Source: Terfezia claveryi
Lineage: Eukaryota > Ascomycota > Pezizomycetes > Pezizales > Pezizaceae
Direction: 5' to 3'
NCBI GenBank assembly: GCA_015179025.1
Contig: WHUX01000021.1
Location: 310,001 to 374,000, forward strand
Length of the DNA stretch: 64,000 nt
Below the pieces are notes generated by a model that was given only the letters and a program-made list of their open reading frames with translations, was not told the origin of the DNA and did no database searches. Below, piece after piece: positions 44,388 through 57,645 of the stretch. Numbering within the stretch: position 1 is the first letter of the stretch; each line of letters starts with the position of its first letter. Both the position numbers and the translations under genes were made by a program.

Positions 44388-47300
44388 TCCAACGGCAATT
44401 CGCCCATTGCTGTCCTACCAGAGCCTTGAGTCTGGTATTAAGCTTCTATTTTATATGGAATGCTTTCGTGAAAACAAGAGTCTGATGCTTGGCCGGTTGC
44501 TAAGGCCTGAACTATGATCCTGATACACAAGACATCAGCCCATCATATGTACCAAAAGATGGCAGGCTCGACTGACTTTTGATGAAGGTGATATTTCACA
44601 GCTGAGGCCCATATATTTTGTTTGTTTTTTGCCGGCTGTGAATCTTCTCAGCGTAATTCCCGATCAGCCCTTGTTTGTCTGACATAAGAAGAGACATAAT
44701 GTCTACTATATTGGCTCAGATCAGTAACTTTGCTAGCAATCTGGGAGTGTAGCCCTTTGTACAACCGCCGAAAGTATAATAGATCCAGTCTGGTTGAATA
44801 GATCAGCCCAATCTTGACGAGGTTCGCACCATCTCGTACGCGTGATCCTTGTACAGTTGAAGGAATTTGAATTTCCGCTTAGGGTACCTTCCAGTAGAAA
44901 GACGGGCAACAGGCTGCCCCTCCTTCGGAGCAGCCAGATCTTTCTTTCAGATGATATTTCTTCAGGGTCTCGTGACAAACTTTTAGAGATGCCTGTAAGG
45001 TACGACTACCCCTTTTGGCGTCATAGCCTGTTGACTTACCACCAGAGGATTCCGTCCTTACATCCCGGATGTGAGACGTGTGCCGTCAAGCGAGCTTTCA
45101 TTCCTAGCGTTTCCCAGCGCGAAGTTGTCTCACCCCAAACGTTACAAGAACGGAGGCTCACCACTTTAGGACAAAGCCTGATTTTCAGGCTCTTCCAATA
45201 AGCAACAGGTAGACGTACTGGTATCCATATCCGTCGGGAAATGTGAGAAATTAGTTTGACTTGATGGAAGATTTGTGAGGGTGCCACTGTTTGATCATTC
45301 GTGGGTTTGCTCTTGTAGTCCATTACGCCTAAAGTGGAGGATGAAAGATCACGCCACTTCGTTAGGTGACACGACCGTGGAGTTGGGACAGTCTAGGTAT
45401 CATAGATACCTATCTTGAAAATCATTAGTATGATAGGAGGGGGATAGTTAGAGATGGAGACGTGGATGCTGCGCAATATCCAGGTCCTCGGGAATATGGT
45501 AATATAGGTAGGTCAATTAGAGGAGCTCTACCATCTGTATGGTAATTACTTCATATACCGTGATTGCTTCTATAAAGACCTGCCTTCAACTATTAGGTCT
45601 ACCGAATGAGCTTGATTTTACCCTAGCACCAAATACGAGCCAGAAGAGGATGCCTCCCGGTTGAAGTAAATACGGTTTGCGGCCAGCCGAAAAGGTACGG
45701 CGAAGCTTTTGTCCCGCCGCGGCAAATACAACATCGATTGATATAATCTTCCGTCTGACCGATTGTAGATTACATGCAAATATTACTTCGAGCCCTGAGG
45801 ATACCGCTCAGTTAATTCCCGGACAACTGCAGAAGAGCGTACAGTAGTACTGTACATGCGCAAAAAAGCACATTAGCGTGAACAGATGGTGGAACCTACA
45901 TACTCTCAGTATCGGAAGAACCATTGTCATATGATATGTCATCGGGATACATATTCATAACAGAGGGACAGTACATATCATGCTTTATTTCCATGCCCAT
46001 GACGACATCATGCATCAAACATGAAGTCACTAAAAATATCGGTAGCTCAGGGTTCCTTCGCGGAACAGAACTACCTTCAGCGACAGTTCTGAGCTCCGGA
46101 TTCCAGATTCCAACTCTGCCTGCCCGACTCGTGCGGAGTGAATTGCTGATTCAGGTGCGTTCTGGAAGCAATATTTTCTCCGCGTTTGGCCCTTGAATGT
46201 TTCGGTATGTGCATGCGACGGCGAATTTTGTATATCATATTTTGATATATATTTTTTTTCCTTCACGTATCAGACAAAAAGTAAAAAGTTTGTTTGCGCC
46301 GTCGTATAAAGCGGAGTGCGACAAAGCTTGCTTACATTTTGGCTTGACCCCACCGGGAATGGCTTGCCTTACACCACGCTAGCAGCCAGGCTCAAGCTCA
46401 GAATTCAATATTGACGTCATATTGCATCCGAAACACTAAGTAGATCGCAGGCCACTTGCTAAGCAATAGGGTCCAATAAACACAAATGCGCCGACCTTGT
46501 TCGCACTCTGCCCTTTGCCATTGATGTATGTACTCTACATGTTAGCAAATCATTAACGTATCACCGGGTGATGTATACTCTCGAATGGTGTCTCACATAT
46601 CTGAATAAGCGTGGAGGGGATGCAGGCGAGGGACATGAACAAAGAAGCACCTCGATGCGATGCCAAATGATAGAAACTTGGGTATAACTCGTTGTAAACG
46701 TCAGCAGTCGCAGTCACAGTCGGAATGCTTCCATTCTCGCCGCCACCCCACACACTTGCTTTCTCAATTCTCAATTCGCCGTCAAGGAGTGTGCTGTGGT
46801 CGGTCAAGCCTTTTAGTAATGGGTGGCATCTAGTCTGATTGGCACAACCCCCGCCTGTGGGCGGTATCAATCAATTTTTTTGGGGGATGCAGGGCACTGG
46901 AGAGTTCTGTACCTATTTGCAGCACCCTGACCGATCAGTTAAACTTACATAAAGCATAAGGATAGCTCTAGAAACGTGTTTCGTGTTTCTTGCCTTTACG
47001 TAGGTACTGTACCTATATAGTCCCCAGTTACAGCTATTATTGAATTCGTTCGCTCTGCCTCACGTCACGTTATCCTTCCTCCCCCCCCCCCCCACAGAAT
47101 TCTACCCGTCGGTTCGGGCTTATGTCTAGCGTGAGCTCATTTGCTGTTCATAGACTCACCTCATCGCAAAAGCAACGCTCTTTTGCCGTCATAGCAACAG
47201 GGGCTGCCACTAAAACCCTCGCATAACCTCTTAAATAGCTACATCCCCTATTGAGTTCTTGGTGTTTCCCACCCACGCACCCAGCTCACTGTAAGGCGCA

Positions 47301-47549
47301 CCTGCTTCTGTGTTGTGTGGTAGGCCTTAAGCCTCTAACAGACTGCCACCATAATTAGATACACCACACACCCACCTCAAGCACGGCAGCTACTCCACAA
47401 CTCACCAGTTGTCAATTAGCCTACAAATACCGATCCGCATCCCTTTCATTCAAGGTTTCAAACATCCTCGCTGGTCATCTCGCACATTTATTTTTCGATC
47501 TCGAATACCCCAACAAAGGATTCCTCTTTTCCCATTTCAGAGTCACGGA
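44388..47549. other. Intergenic with traces of repeats
   Basis: Frames of 119 (44842-45201), 95 and 105 codons have no domain. Repeat traces: a match to the 28.3-kb MITE interior at 45957-45987 and a left-type TAGTCTGATTGGCACAACC end at 46831. A C-run lies at 47080-47094, and the promoter of the next gene follows. Confidence 0.4.
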
Positions 47550-48524
47550 ATGCAATCATCTTTCACCATGGCACACTTAACCCGGCAGTCCCTTCCGGCA
47601 CCCCGAGAGATCTACTTCTCCTTCAGCCATCTCCATAAAAACCTCGTACCAGTAGTAGAAGAGTCTGAAGACTCTGAAGAGGAAAGACCACGGAAGAAGG
47701 AGGCTTGGAGGAAACGTCTTCACATACCAGACTACAGAAAAGTGAAAATCGGGGAGTACTATGATGACGATTTAGACGTCAGCAACAGTGGTGAGGGTGA
47801 AAGTGACATCAGTGCACGAAGTAGCTTCGAAAGCGAGAAAAGTGTTGAAGTAAAGCCACCACCAGCTCCCGTACTTTGTGCCGGGTGCAACTTCAACTTT
47901 TCACAAGCCTCTCCACCAGCATCAAACCCTGCTATCGAGAAGGGCAGTTCCCCATGCAATTTGGGCAAGCATCATCATCACCGCTCACCCCCAAGGAAAC
48001 TCAGAATAAAAACTGCAATTCCCACACAGTACAAGTGCCTCTGGCCAGGCTGCAAGATTGTCCTATGTGCAGCGTGCACAAATTTGATGGTGAGGCCGAA
48101 GACTTCCGGTGGCATGGGCGGTTCATTATCAGCTTTGCAAACCTACTTGGAGCAACAGAGGAGCAACACCGAAACCAGCAAGCCAACTACTTCCGAATCG
48201 GCACCAAAGACCGACAAGACTGATGGTGCCATCACAGCGGACATCGTTCAAGCCGTCACATCAACTCCTACCTCTCCTACAATTAAAGGTTCCAACAGCG
48301 ACGCTTCCGAAACTATCAACGTCGTAGATCATGCGGTTGCAGCAGCTGAAGGAAATATTGTCACGAAAGCCGTTGCTGAGATCATCGCACAAAAAGAATT
48401 ACCGCGGAAGTTGGAGGCTGTCGGTCTTAGGGAAAATGGAGAGACTAGTCAGTCAGGCGTACATAGTGGCATCGTTGTTACAGTTAAAGAGCTTGGGTTG
48501 GTTCGCAAGCCTAAGGCATTGTAA
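47550..48524 (+). CDS. Uncharacterised acidic protein with two Cys clusters
   Basis: About 324 residues from the first in-frame ATG; the next ATG at 47568 has a better start context (CACCATGGC) and may be the true one. After an acidic Glu/Asp/Ser stretch (VEESEDSEEERPR) and a Ser-rich segment come CAGC and, after a His/Pro-rich linker, YKCLWPGCKIVLCAAC, together possibly a treble-clef-like zinc site. The C-terminal third is Ser/Thr-rich and then helical (AVAEIIAQKEL). I do not recognise the family. The single-exon frame is far longer than chance. Confidence 0.6.
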   Translation: MQSSFTMAHLTRQSLPAPREIYFSFSHLHKNLVPVVEESEDSEEERPRKKEAWRKRLHIPDYRKVKIGEYYDDDLDVSNSGEGESDISARSSFESEKSVEVKPPPAPVLCAGCNFNFSQASPPASNPAIEKGSSPCNLGKHHHHRSPPRKLRIKTAIPTQYKCLWPGCKIVLCAACTNLMVRPKTSGGMGGSLSALQTYLEQQRSNTETSKPTTSESAPKTDKTDGAITADIVQAVTSTPTSPTIKGSNSDASETINVVDHAVAAAEGNIVTKAVAEIIAQKELPRKLEAVGLRENGETSQSGVHSGIVVTVKELGLVRKPKAL

Positions 48525-51500
48525 CGTTGCGATTCATCTCATTGGGAGAAATTTCCATATGCATGAATGGCTTGCACATCAGAGCTTTGCATACTAACCA
48601 AACAATCCGAACTCTCAATGAGTGTCAAGCACTATATGAGAAGCACAATTTTCTGTATTTTCATCTCACTTTATCCTTCCTACGGGGATGAAGAAGTCGC
48701 TAGGATGAATAATTTTCTTTTTACTTGGCCGGCAGCGCCTTGAAAAGTTAGGGTCCGGGCTCTTTTTTTTTTCTTATTCGGGATTTCCTATGTCAATGAA
48801 TCTCCTATTTCTCTCTATCTTCATTTCCCTCCCTCATACTTTGGGTTAATATCATATGTCGAGTTACTCAACAGGGAGCCTAATAAGCGACAGACACAGT
48901 GCCCCTTTACTATCCTCTGGCTTAATCTATGCTCCTCCTATTACTCACTAATGTTATCTTTGGGGTTCTACGCTACTACACCGCTAATCCTCTGACTCTA
49001 AATCTAATCATATTACCCCTCCCCTTCCCTACATATCATACTGTTAACGGCTTTTTCATTCCCTATTCATTTGTACTACGGTGTTATAAGAGTTCGGAGC
49101 TTTAGGATCCTTGATTTTTTCCATTGATAGCATCATACAAAAGGCAAACGGAACTTGTGGAGGGATACAGCAAGGGGATATGTCACTTTTCGGTTTTTGA
49201 AAACGGTAATAGTGAGGGATCAATCTGAATGGCACAAAAATTAATTGAGTTACGTCAATGTTCGATTGTGACGGCTGACCTTTACTATGTTATTGGCATC
49301 TGAAACGTCATCATAGACAACCAGGAGTTAGCAAGGCGGATTGAAAGCGGGGGATCTCTTTCCTTCTATACCAGGAATATGTCAGCTTACGGTGATTTGT
49401 GTCCTTTCGTAATATTTGAGATTTTCTAAAGGTCTGAGTCTTATGTTTCCTTGTTGGCTTGACTTATGGATTTCGCATAGAGATAATATATCTGGGTGTT
49501 TTTGCGTATCGTATATTTTATCGTATATTTGTGCAGGGAGGAGTGGTGGAGGGATTAAGACACCGGAGCTTAGTCCGAAACGCAGCTCATGACGCGCAGT
49601 CAGGCCTGCTAGCTGACCCAAAGGCCCTATCAGAATACTCCTCAGTGGAGCGACCTCTACCCGATACCCTTAGGAATGAATCACGAGATCTTATCAACTG
49701 TCAATCTCTAGTGGTTACTCTTTGTCAAAGCTGGTATCGTATGTCTAGATACGTTGGCGTGGGGGGATTCATTGACATGTGGGTCATTAGTCTAACCATC
49801 TTGTATCCTTAACAAGACTACTGTATTCCCTAGTCTCAACTCCGAAGACCACTCACGACCACCTAGCCGCCGGAAACTGGAAGTGGGCAAGACTAGGTAG
49901 CAAGACCCTACTAGTGGTCAACGGGTACGTGCCCTAAATTTGTTTACGGTGGCTGGCACACGCTACTTCGGTCCACACTCTCACAGATGTCAAGGTTTCG
50001 ATGTTGTGGCAACCAGACTAGTCAAAGTCCCTGAGTTCAGCTTTGAGTTTGGGAATATATTTCTGCCAGGATATATATAGATATTTAGGATTGATTGTTA
50101 GGAAATATGGGGGAACCTTAAACTTTTCAGTTTTGAGGTCGTAGTTTGATCCAGGGGCTTCTTTCATGACCACCAACTCTATTTAATTTAATTTTTTTTT
50201 TTTTGGAGATGAAGTAATAACTAATGTTTTATTTTGGGAGAAATAGGGTTCGGAGTTTGAACCGCTCTGATTAAAAAACTTCTGATAGGAAAACAGGGCA
50301 ATTGGTGCCGAAAGCATACTGTATCTGAATAGTGGCGTTGATCAAAATATTTCGGATCCCGTATCCTGATTGTTGATCAATTGCAAATGGCAAGCTCGAA
50401 TTACAGAAGCCTAGAACATCGGGATCAAACTCATGAATCCCGCAAAAACAAGGAAGGTCATCAAATCACTCGTAAGATGACGCCGTGGCAATAGCACTAC
50501 AGTGCCTCTAGTTCAGTGCCGCGCAATGTCGTCAATGCTTAGAGTAGCATGCCCTAATGAGTAGCTCTCACAACCTCAGGGTAACATAATCACACCACGT
50601 CTCAGCAATAGTAGTTGGCATTCCGCATCATCAGTTTTCCGCCCCGTTTACCCATGATGGAGATCATTGACCCTGCATAAACCCATTCTCCCCTGTACCT
50701 GGTCTAATCTTCAGATTATGACGTCATTGGATTCTAGCTGGATTGCTATCCCTGTTGGTGGTACGACTCCTTGGGCGATCAATTTGATTATGATGATAAA
50801 TATTAATAATAATGCAAGAAAGGGGGGAGGTAGAAAAAAATGATTGCTAAGAAAGTTCATATATTTCAGTATGAGTTGTTTCCTTTCAGAAACGCAGTTC
50901 TGACTATCCCTGGTCCTGTGCCATTGCCTCAACCTCCAAATCTCTGTCAGTTCCACTTCTCGGACTAGACTAAATGTCACCATTATCAATTGTCCAAACC
51001 TATGGACTACACCTCTGCGATACAAACTAGTTGGGCTCCAACGAGAGGGGTCAAGCTAGCAATCTTTGGGGCCAACCCAGAACCCCCTTTCATGAACCTC
51101 AGTTGAACAATTCTAACGCCTAATGTTCCAATATATTTGTTTCTAGAAACGGTTAGTGAGTAACCACAATAAACTCCAGATGAACACCTGCAGTTTCCCG
51201 GGCCGGTGATCAACACCCTGACCTAAGTGGGACCCATTGTTGTCTCCTCAAGGTAGGATAGAACAAGGGGAGACTCTTTTCAGAGCCCTGGGCTGATATT
51301 AATATCTTCAATGTATGCCAATATTTATGGTCGCCTGTCAATTTAATCTCCCCAAGGTCTAACAGTTGCATAGAGAAATGATCATACGAGAGGTGCTTGA
51401 TTGTATACCTCGAATTAGAAAAGCCCGGATCAGGTACATGCTCTTGTCCGTAGTTATGGATAACCAACCCCCAAGGCTCGGAGATACCCCTTTCTTGTGC

Positions 51501-52925
51501 TCAATTTACTGTTGAAACCGTATACATATGCAGCCACAACCAGGATCCCGGGGCAAAAAATGGCGAGCTGCGTCCGTGACCGGGCGGGTACATATATGCA
51601 GCCAATCAATACCTTGTAGCATACCTTAGTTGTGACCCCACATTGAGTTGGGTGATTTGCTACCTAGATGATGAGCTGGAGTACATAGTCACATAATATT
51701 CACTAGTGCTACATTCGGCCAATCCCCAAGAGGAATCTCACTCTACGTGATGGCGTTGGAGAATTTAAAAGTCGAAATAGAGCAAGAAAATGGAAGAACA
51801 AGTTCACGAGGCTAGAGCCGGTGGAACATGAGGGATGATAAGCAGTTCGGTGTTTTTTTATTATAGATGTTATCTGTGTATTTATAATCTGCTGAAGGGA
51901 AGTTATCAAATTGATACAGTCCATTGTTAGATTCCAATACGTATAAGCACCTGTATCAATTGACAGACCATCATGCCCATAGATGTGCCCGCCAGAGATG
52001 GAATAAATTACTTAGTGTTCTCCCTCGCCGTCACAGTAATGATTTGTTGGTAGTATAGACTAGATCTCATACACTCAGAGAATTGGGATGTACATACATA
52101 ATGTGAACTTTTCAGCTGCAGATGTCTTCGTAATCACACCGCAAGGCCAGACAATTGAGCTCATAGTTCCGGCTTTGCTCAACTAAATTATATATCTAAT
52201 ACGAAAAGTTATATGATAGCCCATATCAATGCAATTCGAACCAAGCCTGACAAGAATAATTATAGGGCACCTCAACGACCAAGCAGAACTATTTTCTATA
52301 ACGCAGAATGTCCATTAGAACCAGAACTAGTATTCCCCTAGCCCAAAGACTCGGTTTCACATGCAGCATGTGGCCGCAGAAATAATATCCGCTGCATGCC
52401 TAGTTGGTCAATACTTCGCCGAAATCCAACATGTATGAAGACAGCGGCATTGTTTCAGCTGCGGAAGGTCGCTGGATCTCTCACATCTAGGTAGGGCCTT
52501 GCGACCAAGCCCCATCCATGCCGCCCTTTTGCTGTCTCAGAGTTAGTTGCATGATGTTGTTGTCGAACAGCTTTTGCAACAAATCCCAAGTCACGTGAAT
52601 CCACTACAATTCCAGCAGCCAAGTTCCTCCTAGCTTCTGCAGTGCCGTTCGCACTCCCGCCGTCATATGAGAAGCTATGGATGATGAGACATACATTTAC
52701 GAGGGTCTGGGTACGAGATTACATATCTCGTACTGAACCGAGCCCTAATTTGGAATAACCTTGTATGCTTGGCAATGAACCCCACATCACTTCCCACGAT
52801 TTCCTGACTTTGCATACGAATATTCAAGCTGTATAGAGCCTATAGAAATCCATCAAGTTTCACCATAGAAGTACACAGACTTCTTTGCAATCCCCCGGCC
52901 ATTCTATACGAGAAAAAGAATCAAT
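48525..52925. other. Long intergenic region, no supported gene
   Basis: 4.4 kb. Frames of at most 117 codons overlap on both strands without domains. Repeat traces: CCTACTAGTGGTCA at 49907-49920, identical to part of the 39-kb transposon TIR, and a right-type end GTTGTGGCAACCAGACTA at 50003-50020. Confidence 0.4.
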
Positions 52926-53716
52926 ATGTCTGGATCGAGGAATTTTTCCCCGGCTGAGCCCGTCGCCCTTGATCCTCCTAAGGATGATCCGATCACTGCG
53001 GAGGAGCTTGCTAAAGCTGATGGTGAGTTACTTAATCTTTCCATCTAAAGTGGCATAAAGGTGTGGGTTCTGTTGATGCCTCAAAATTATGATAATCCAT
53101 CTAGTTGCCCCTATTGACAGCTTTAACTAACGTATTATGGTTTTCATGAAGGTTCTAACCCCGCTACACCAATCTATCTAGCGATCAAGGTAGATCAATA
53201 GGATTCCTGACTATTTTCAGCTAACCTCGTCCACCAGGGAACTGTTTTCGATGTCAGTCGCAACCGTGCTAGCTACGGGCCTGGAGGTGCATATCATGGT
53301 ACGTGTCAAGACTCAAGTGCCTCTCAGACTCTAATATTCTGGTTTTCTTTACGCCCTGCATTATGCTGCTTCGATTCACCCCCATCATGCGGGTTTGGGT
53401 TTTCTTATCAAAGTCGATATGTCATTTTCTCTTGTATGGACATTTACGTGTTGACATATCACTTCGCCAACCACCAGTTTTTGCTGGCAAGGATGCCTCA
53501 CGTGGGTTAGCAAAGTCTTCCGTCAAGCCCGAAGATGCAGTTGCAGAATGGACAGATCTTAGTGAAAAAGAAAAGGGTGTATTGAACGATTGGGTAATGC
53601 CTTTCCCTTCTATAAGCCCAGATTATGGGAAAATCTAGCCATGCAACATCTAACTTGCATTGCAGTATACCTTTTTCTCCAAGCGGTACAACATCATTGG
53701 AAAAGTCGAGCTCTAA
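52926..53716 (+). CDS. DAP1: Cytochrome b5-like heme-binding protein of the MAPR/Dap1 family
   Basis: Five small exons (52926-53022, 53152-53189, 53238-53298, 53478-53593, 53666-53716) with consistent phases 1, 0, 1, 0 give 120 residues. The spliced protein has the family order: ITAEELAKADG, PIYLAIKGTVFDVSRN, YGPGGAYHVFAGKDASRGLA, LSEKEKGVLNDW, F..KY/RYNIIGKV. The Tyr of YGPGG is in the position of the heme-ligating Tyr of PGRMC1/Dap1. In yeast Dap1 supports the sterol-synthesis P450 Erg11. This version has no N-terminal membrane helix, so it would be soluble. Splice donors are GTGAGT, GTAGAT, GTACGT and GTAATG. Confidence 0.9.
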
Positions 53717-55398
53717 GCAGTCTCTATGGGACGGCCCGTTGCAGGATTGAAGAAACCAATGGACCCGCGGATTGTATCGAGATCTTCCGAAACATGCAGA
53801 TGGTATTTCGTTTTGTCCCAAGGTGTCAAACGGGCGGCGAACCATAGTGAAAATGGAGGGCTCAATCTTGAGAGAACCTGATAACGATATCTCTAATGAT
53901 TCATTGTTTTAATAATCTTTAGCTAATGCACACGGTATTAACACTACTTTTGTGTCTCGGTGCGCTCAGATGTACCACATACCTTCATGACTCTTCGCCG
54001 CTATATTACATCTCCCAATACCCCTAGCTGATAGTTCCTTGTTTACTCCGAACCGCACGTGGAGAGAGAAAAAAAAAGCAAACGATCGGGGGATTTGTGA
54101 AGCGAGCTCCTTCCAGATAGGAACCTATCATTGTGCATGCGGACGTTAGCTACAAGCAAAGGCCCCTGTCACGGTGCCCATTGGTTAGATTGTCTCCCCC
54201 TCCCGTTTGTAACTTGAGTGTATTATGATCGATCGTCGGGTACAATCGCCTCGCGGACTTCCATCAGGCCCGCCATCACAACTTCCCAATCTCAGGAAAC
54301 TTGAAGCTGGCCGATGTTAGTTATCTTGGGCCCACATGATCTCGTATTTTAGAGGAAAATATTGAAATTATATCCTGTTACGTGTTAACGCTGTGTTTCT
54401 GGAACTTATAGGTTTGTTGCACGAAAGTTTCTCAATTCAATTCAGATATCTCACATATAATAGTGGGAAAAAAAAAAAAAAGAAAGAAGCCCAATGAAAA
54501 CAAATAAACAGCAGCAGAAAACAATTCCGCCAACTTGTGTAGATTAGGTTATGCATGCCGAACTACAAAAAAAGAAAATATAGTATCAGTTATATGATTC
54601 AAATCGAAAGTTCATGATCACCCACATACCAAACAAAAAATAAAAATAAAAATAAAAAAGACGGCAGGGAAATTAAAAATTTGTAATCAGAGCCGAGAGC
54701 ATTAGAGAGGTCATTGGTGCAACGTATCCAAAGCATCGAAAAAAGTACTAGTCCGTTCGATAGTGTGTAGCCTGACAAATGTGCCAGGCATACCGTACTA
54801 CCTATGTGAATTACAACCTATGAACAATAAAAATCAATTATTTAGGCACTCTCAAATCAAAATCCAAAGCAGGCAAATACGTCAGTAAAGTAAACAAATA
54901 AAAACGCACATGAGGTAATATATAACAACGAGAAAATTTAAATAAACACCTAGTTTCAAAAACAAGAGGTAAGGCAAAAGCAACTGCAGGACGCTGTACC
55001 AACTGAGAAAGAGACGCATGGTTAAGGCAGAGAGGTAGGAAATGCAAGATGCCAGCGGGTGGGGGAGAGGATTTGGTGCTAAGTAGCAACAAATGAAACA
55101 CAGGATCGTGAACAAAAACAGATATAGGAAAGGGGTAAACTATCGTGATGCCGGTTATTCGGTAGAATAATAAAGGTCTGCGAAGAGATGTCATCAACAA
55201 ACAGCACGAAATGCAGGCGCAGAATTAAGAACAGACAAACAGAAAACACCTGACACAAGAACAAAACCCAACACAGGAACGTCTCATCTTGTAGTGATTG
55301 AGCCTTCAACCTTCTTTATACATCGCCGCACAGCCTATTCCACCCATTCACAGAGAGGGCCATGGAGCAACTACTCTTGCAGCTACTCATCGTGGTAC
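53717..55398. other. Intergenic, A-rich tracts
   Basis: Holds poly-A runs (54468-54481) and AAAAT repeats (54630-54657). The minus frame 54838-55200 is Leu/Phe-rich, lacks a domain and overlaps another minus-strand frame. Confidence 0.35.
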
Positions 55399-55626
55399 TC
55401 AGTCCCTGCTCGTGATGTCTTGTGCCGTTTCCGTTTCCTTATCTTCCACTTTCTGCCGATACTCGCATTCTCGGCAAAGCAATGTCATGAACCAACGCTC
55501 CTCCTTGGGAACATTGTTTGCCATCGTGCATCTACCGGCGTAACCCCTATGGTAGTGGCACTCTTTCCAGAGGCACGACACACTGTGCCCGCATCGCCCG
55601 TAGTGAGCCAAGCGGTACTGGCACAT
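55399..55626 (-). CDS. Small Cys-rich protein
   Basis: 75 residues beginning MCQYRLAHYGRCGHS and continuing CLWKECHYHRGYAGRC...LLCRECEYRQ. The Cys/His spacing, with a CGH motif close behind an MCxY start, resembles small Cys-rich proteins that are numerous and unnamed in filamentous ascomycetes. No signal peptide, so probably an intracellular zinc-binding protein. The frame extends upstream without a Met in good context. Confidence 0.4.
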   Translation of the reverse strand: MCQYRLAHYGRCGHSVSCLWKECHYHRGYAGRCTMANNVPKEERWFMTLLCRECEYRQKVEDKETETAQDITSRD

Positions 55627-57645
55627 TTCTGGTGAAGATGTGTTGGATGACCGAGGTAGGAGTGAAGAGTTAAGTTGCAAAGAGAGGAATTCTTGGTGGA
55701 GTGGTTGCAGTTGAGACCAGAAAGAAACGTTAACTTCCTCTTCAAGTTGTCGACTTCTGAAATTTAAAAAAAAAAAAAAAAAAAGCACGATTTGAGAAGC
55801 TAAGAGCGAGCGAGGGTCCCAAAAAGCAAGTGCAGTTCGGATAGCTGAAATCTCCGAGAGAAGCTAGCTTACAGTGTGGTGGAAGTGTAGTGAAGTGCTC
55901 ATAGAGATATCGAGGAAATATATAGAACCCAATTCATTTCCGTGCTGCCCACAGTCGCATACAATGTGAGCATTGCAAGCTCTTCCACCCTGTTCTGGAG
56001 GCTCAACTTGTAATAGTATATATATTGATAAGTAAATTTGACTCCAGCCTCTTCCTGCGGGTTTGCAATGTGTCCACCGCGTGGGACGAATGCTCTTGCA
56101 CAAGGAGGCAGGATTAGTTCGCCTGCTGCGGTAGAATCTTTGTATGGAGTAAGATTTGATGTACCCCACTCGCAATCGTTAGTACATGGAGCTGGGTCAG
56201 GCTCTTCAACTGGTGCCCCATACTATCCAGGCCATGTGGGGTGTATGTTGGTGCAACACTGTATGTATCAAAGGATCAGCTAGAGAGCTCGTGGTATCTG
56301 CGGAAATCCCCAGGCTTGGATGCACAATGCCAGTCCGCAAGCCATGCTTAGAGGATATAATTCCGCTGAGCTCTCAACAAAATCCGGCCTAAAGCTCCAA
56401 TGTCGACATCATTCGGACATAGATACCACATTGATGGCCTGTGGGAAGATGAGATGTGAGGAAACCCTTCCCTCGGTATGGCGTGGATTCAATTCTAGGC
56501 GGGTTAAGCTAGCTCTAGCCTACAGCTGGATGGTGTCTATGTGGTGTTACATTGAGGTGGAAGCTCCAATATGGCTGAAGACCTGGTATTTTCCGAAATT
56601 GTAGATGAGAGTAGGTTATTTAACATTCCCTTACTCAACCATGTTGACAAAACTCTGTTATAGGAACAACCGGAAAAAGAGGTCCTCTAATCAGCACTCA
56701 AAAGTGAATAATCACTTGAAACGAGGCTTTTAGTAAATATCGGGGCAAGCCGCTTTCATTGGTGATACGTCGAGAGGCCTGGCCAATTCCTATCTGAATG
56801 TTGAGATTATATCACTTTAGGCTGTCAACAAACGTAACAAAGTTCTGAATAAGAAATTAAAGTAACGTGTACTGCATGATCAACGCTTCGACTAAAAATT
56901 CTTCACCAACGGTCCAGGTGGTTATGAGTCAGGTGTTCCTCGACCACCACGAGAAATATAAAGCTCAACAGATATGTAGTCCAAAATCAGCAATGAGTCG
57001 TAACTACACGATGGCATGCGACGCGGGTGGGAGCTGCCAGATTGCATGGCATTTGGCGAGTATTATGCGAAACCTAGCCGTAAGCAGGGACCTGTCTGAC
57101 CCCTCTTAGGTGGGGGATGGAATATTGAGATGACGATAGAGCCAGGCCCGTAAGTGAAGCCCATAGGATGAAAGAAACCTATTCGTTGTGAAATTGCAAG
57201 CCAAGCAAGGGTAGGCAATACATAAGTGAACCAGTCCTCGAGACGGCCTTTGCGGGCCTCATCGGTTATTGACTCCCTTTTCATCCAAGGTCTGTCCCAG
57301 TCGTTCAACCTCACTGGTCGTCCATATCATGCTAAAAAAAAAATGTTCCACACGGCATATTAGCTCCAATATGCGGCGCCAATCATGCATATGAACACAA
57401 TAGCTAGGATTATGGAACTGCGGGAAGGAGCGGGGGTTAACTCACTGGACATAAGCCAGGCACTGAGCTTTGAAAAGGCAACCGATCATCAAGGTATAAA
57501 GACCATCATCCCCTCAGTAATATTATATTATATTTGCCATGGCAAAGAAAAATGCGAAGAGTATTCAGAACAAAATAGCAGTGCTAACCCTTACCCCTCC
57601 TAGATGAAGAATCTCATCTAACAATGTATCGGGCCAGACAAACTA
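55627..57645. other. Intergenic, no supported gene
   Basis: A-run at 55767-55785. Frames of 68-103 codons on both strands (55864-57314) have no domain or splice pattern. Confidence 0.35.

Noticed and set aside
44842..45201. 119-codon plus-strand frame
   Set aside because: No recognisable motif and no upstream promoter or intron signal; a 95-codon frame overlaps it on the other strand.
50711..51025. 104-codon minus-strand frame with a possible transmembrane stretch
   Set aside because: The hydrophobic part comes from AT-rich sequence; no domain, no conserved pattern.
54838..55309. Leu/Phe/Tyr-rich minus-strand frames
   Set aside because: Overlapping frames in AT-rich DNA beside poly-A tracts; composition alone explains them.
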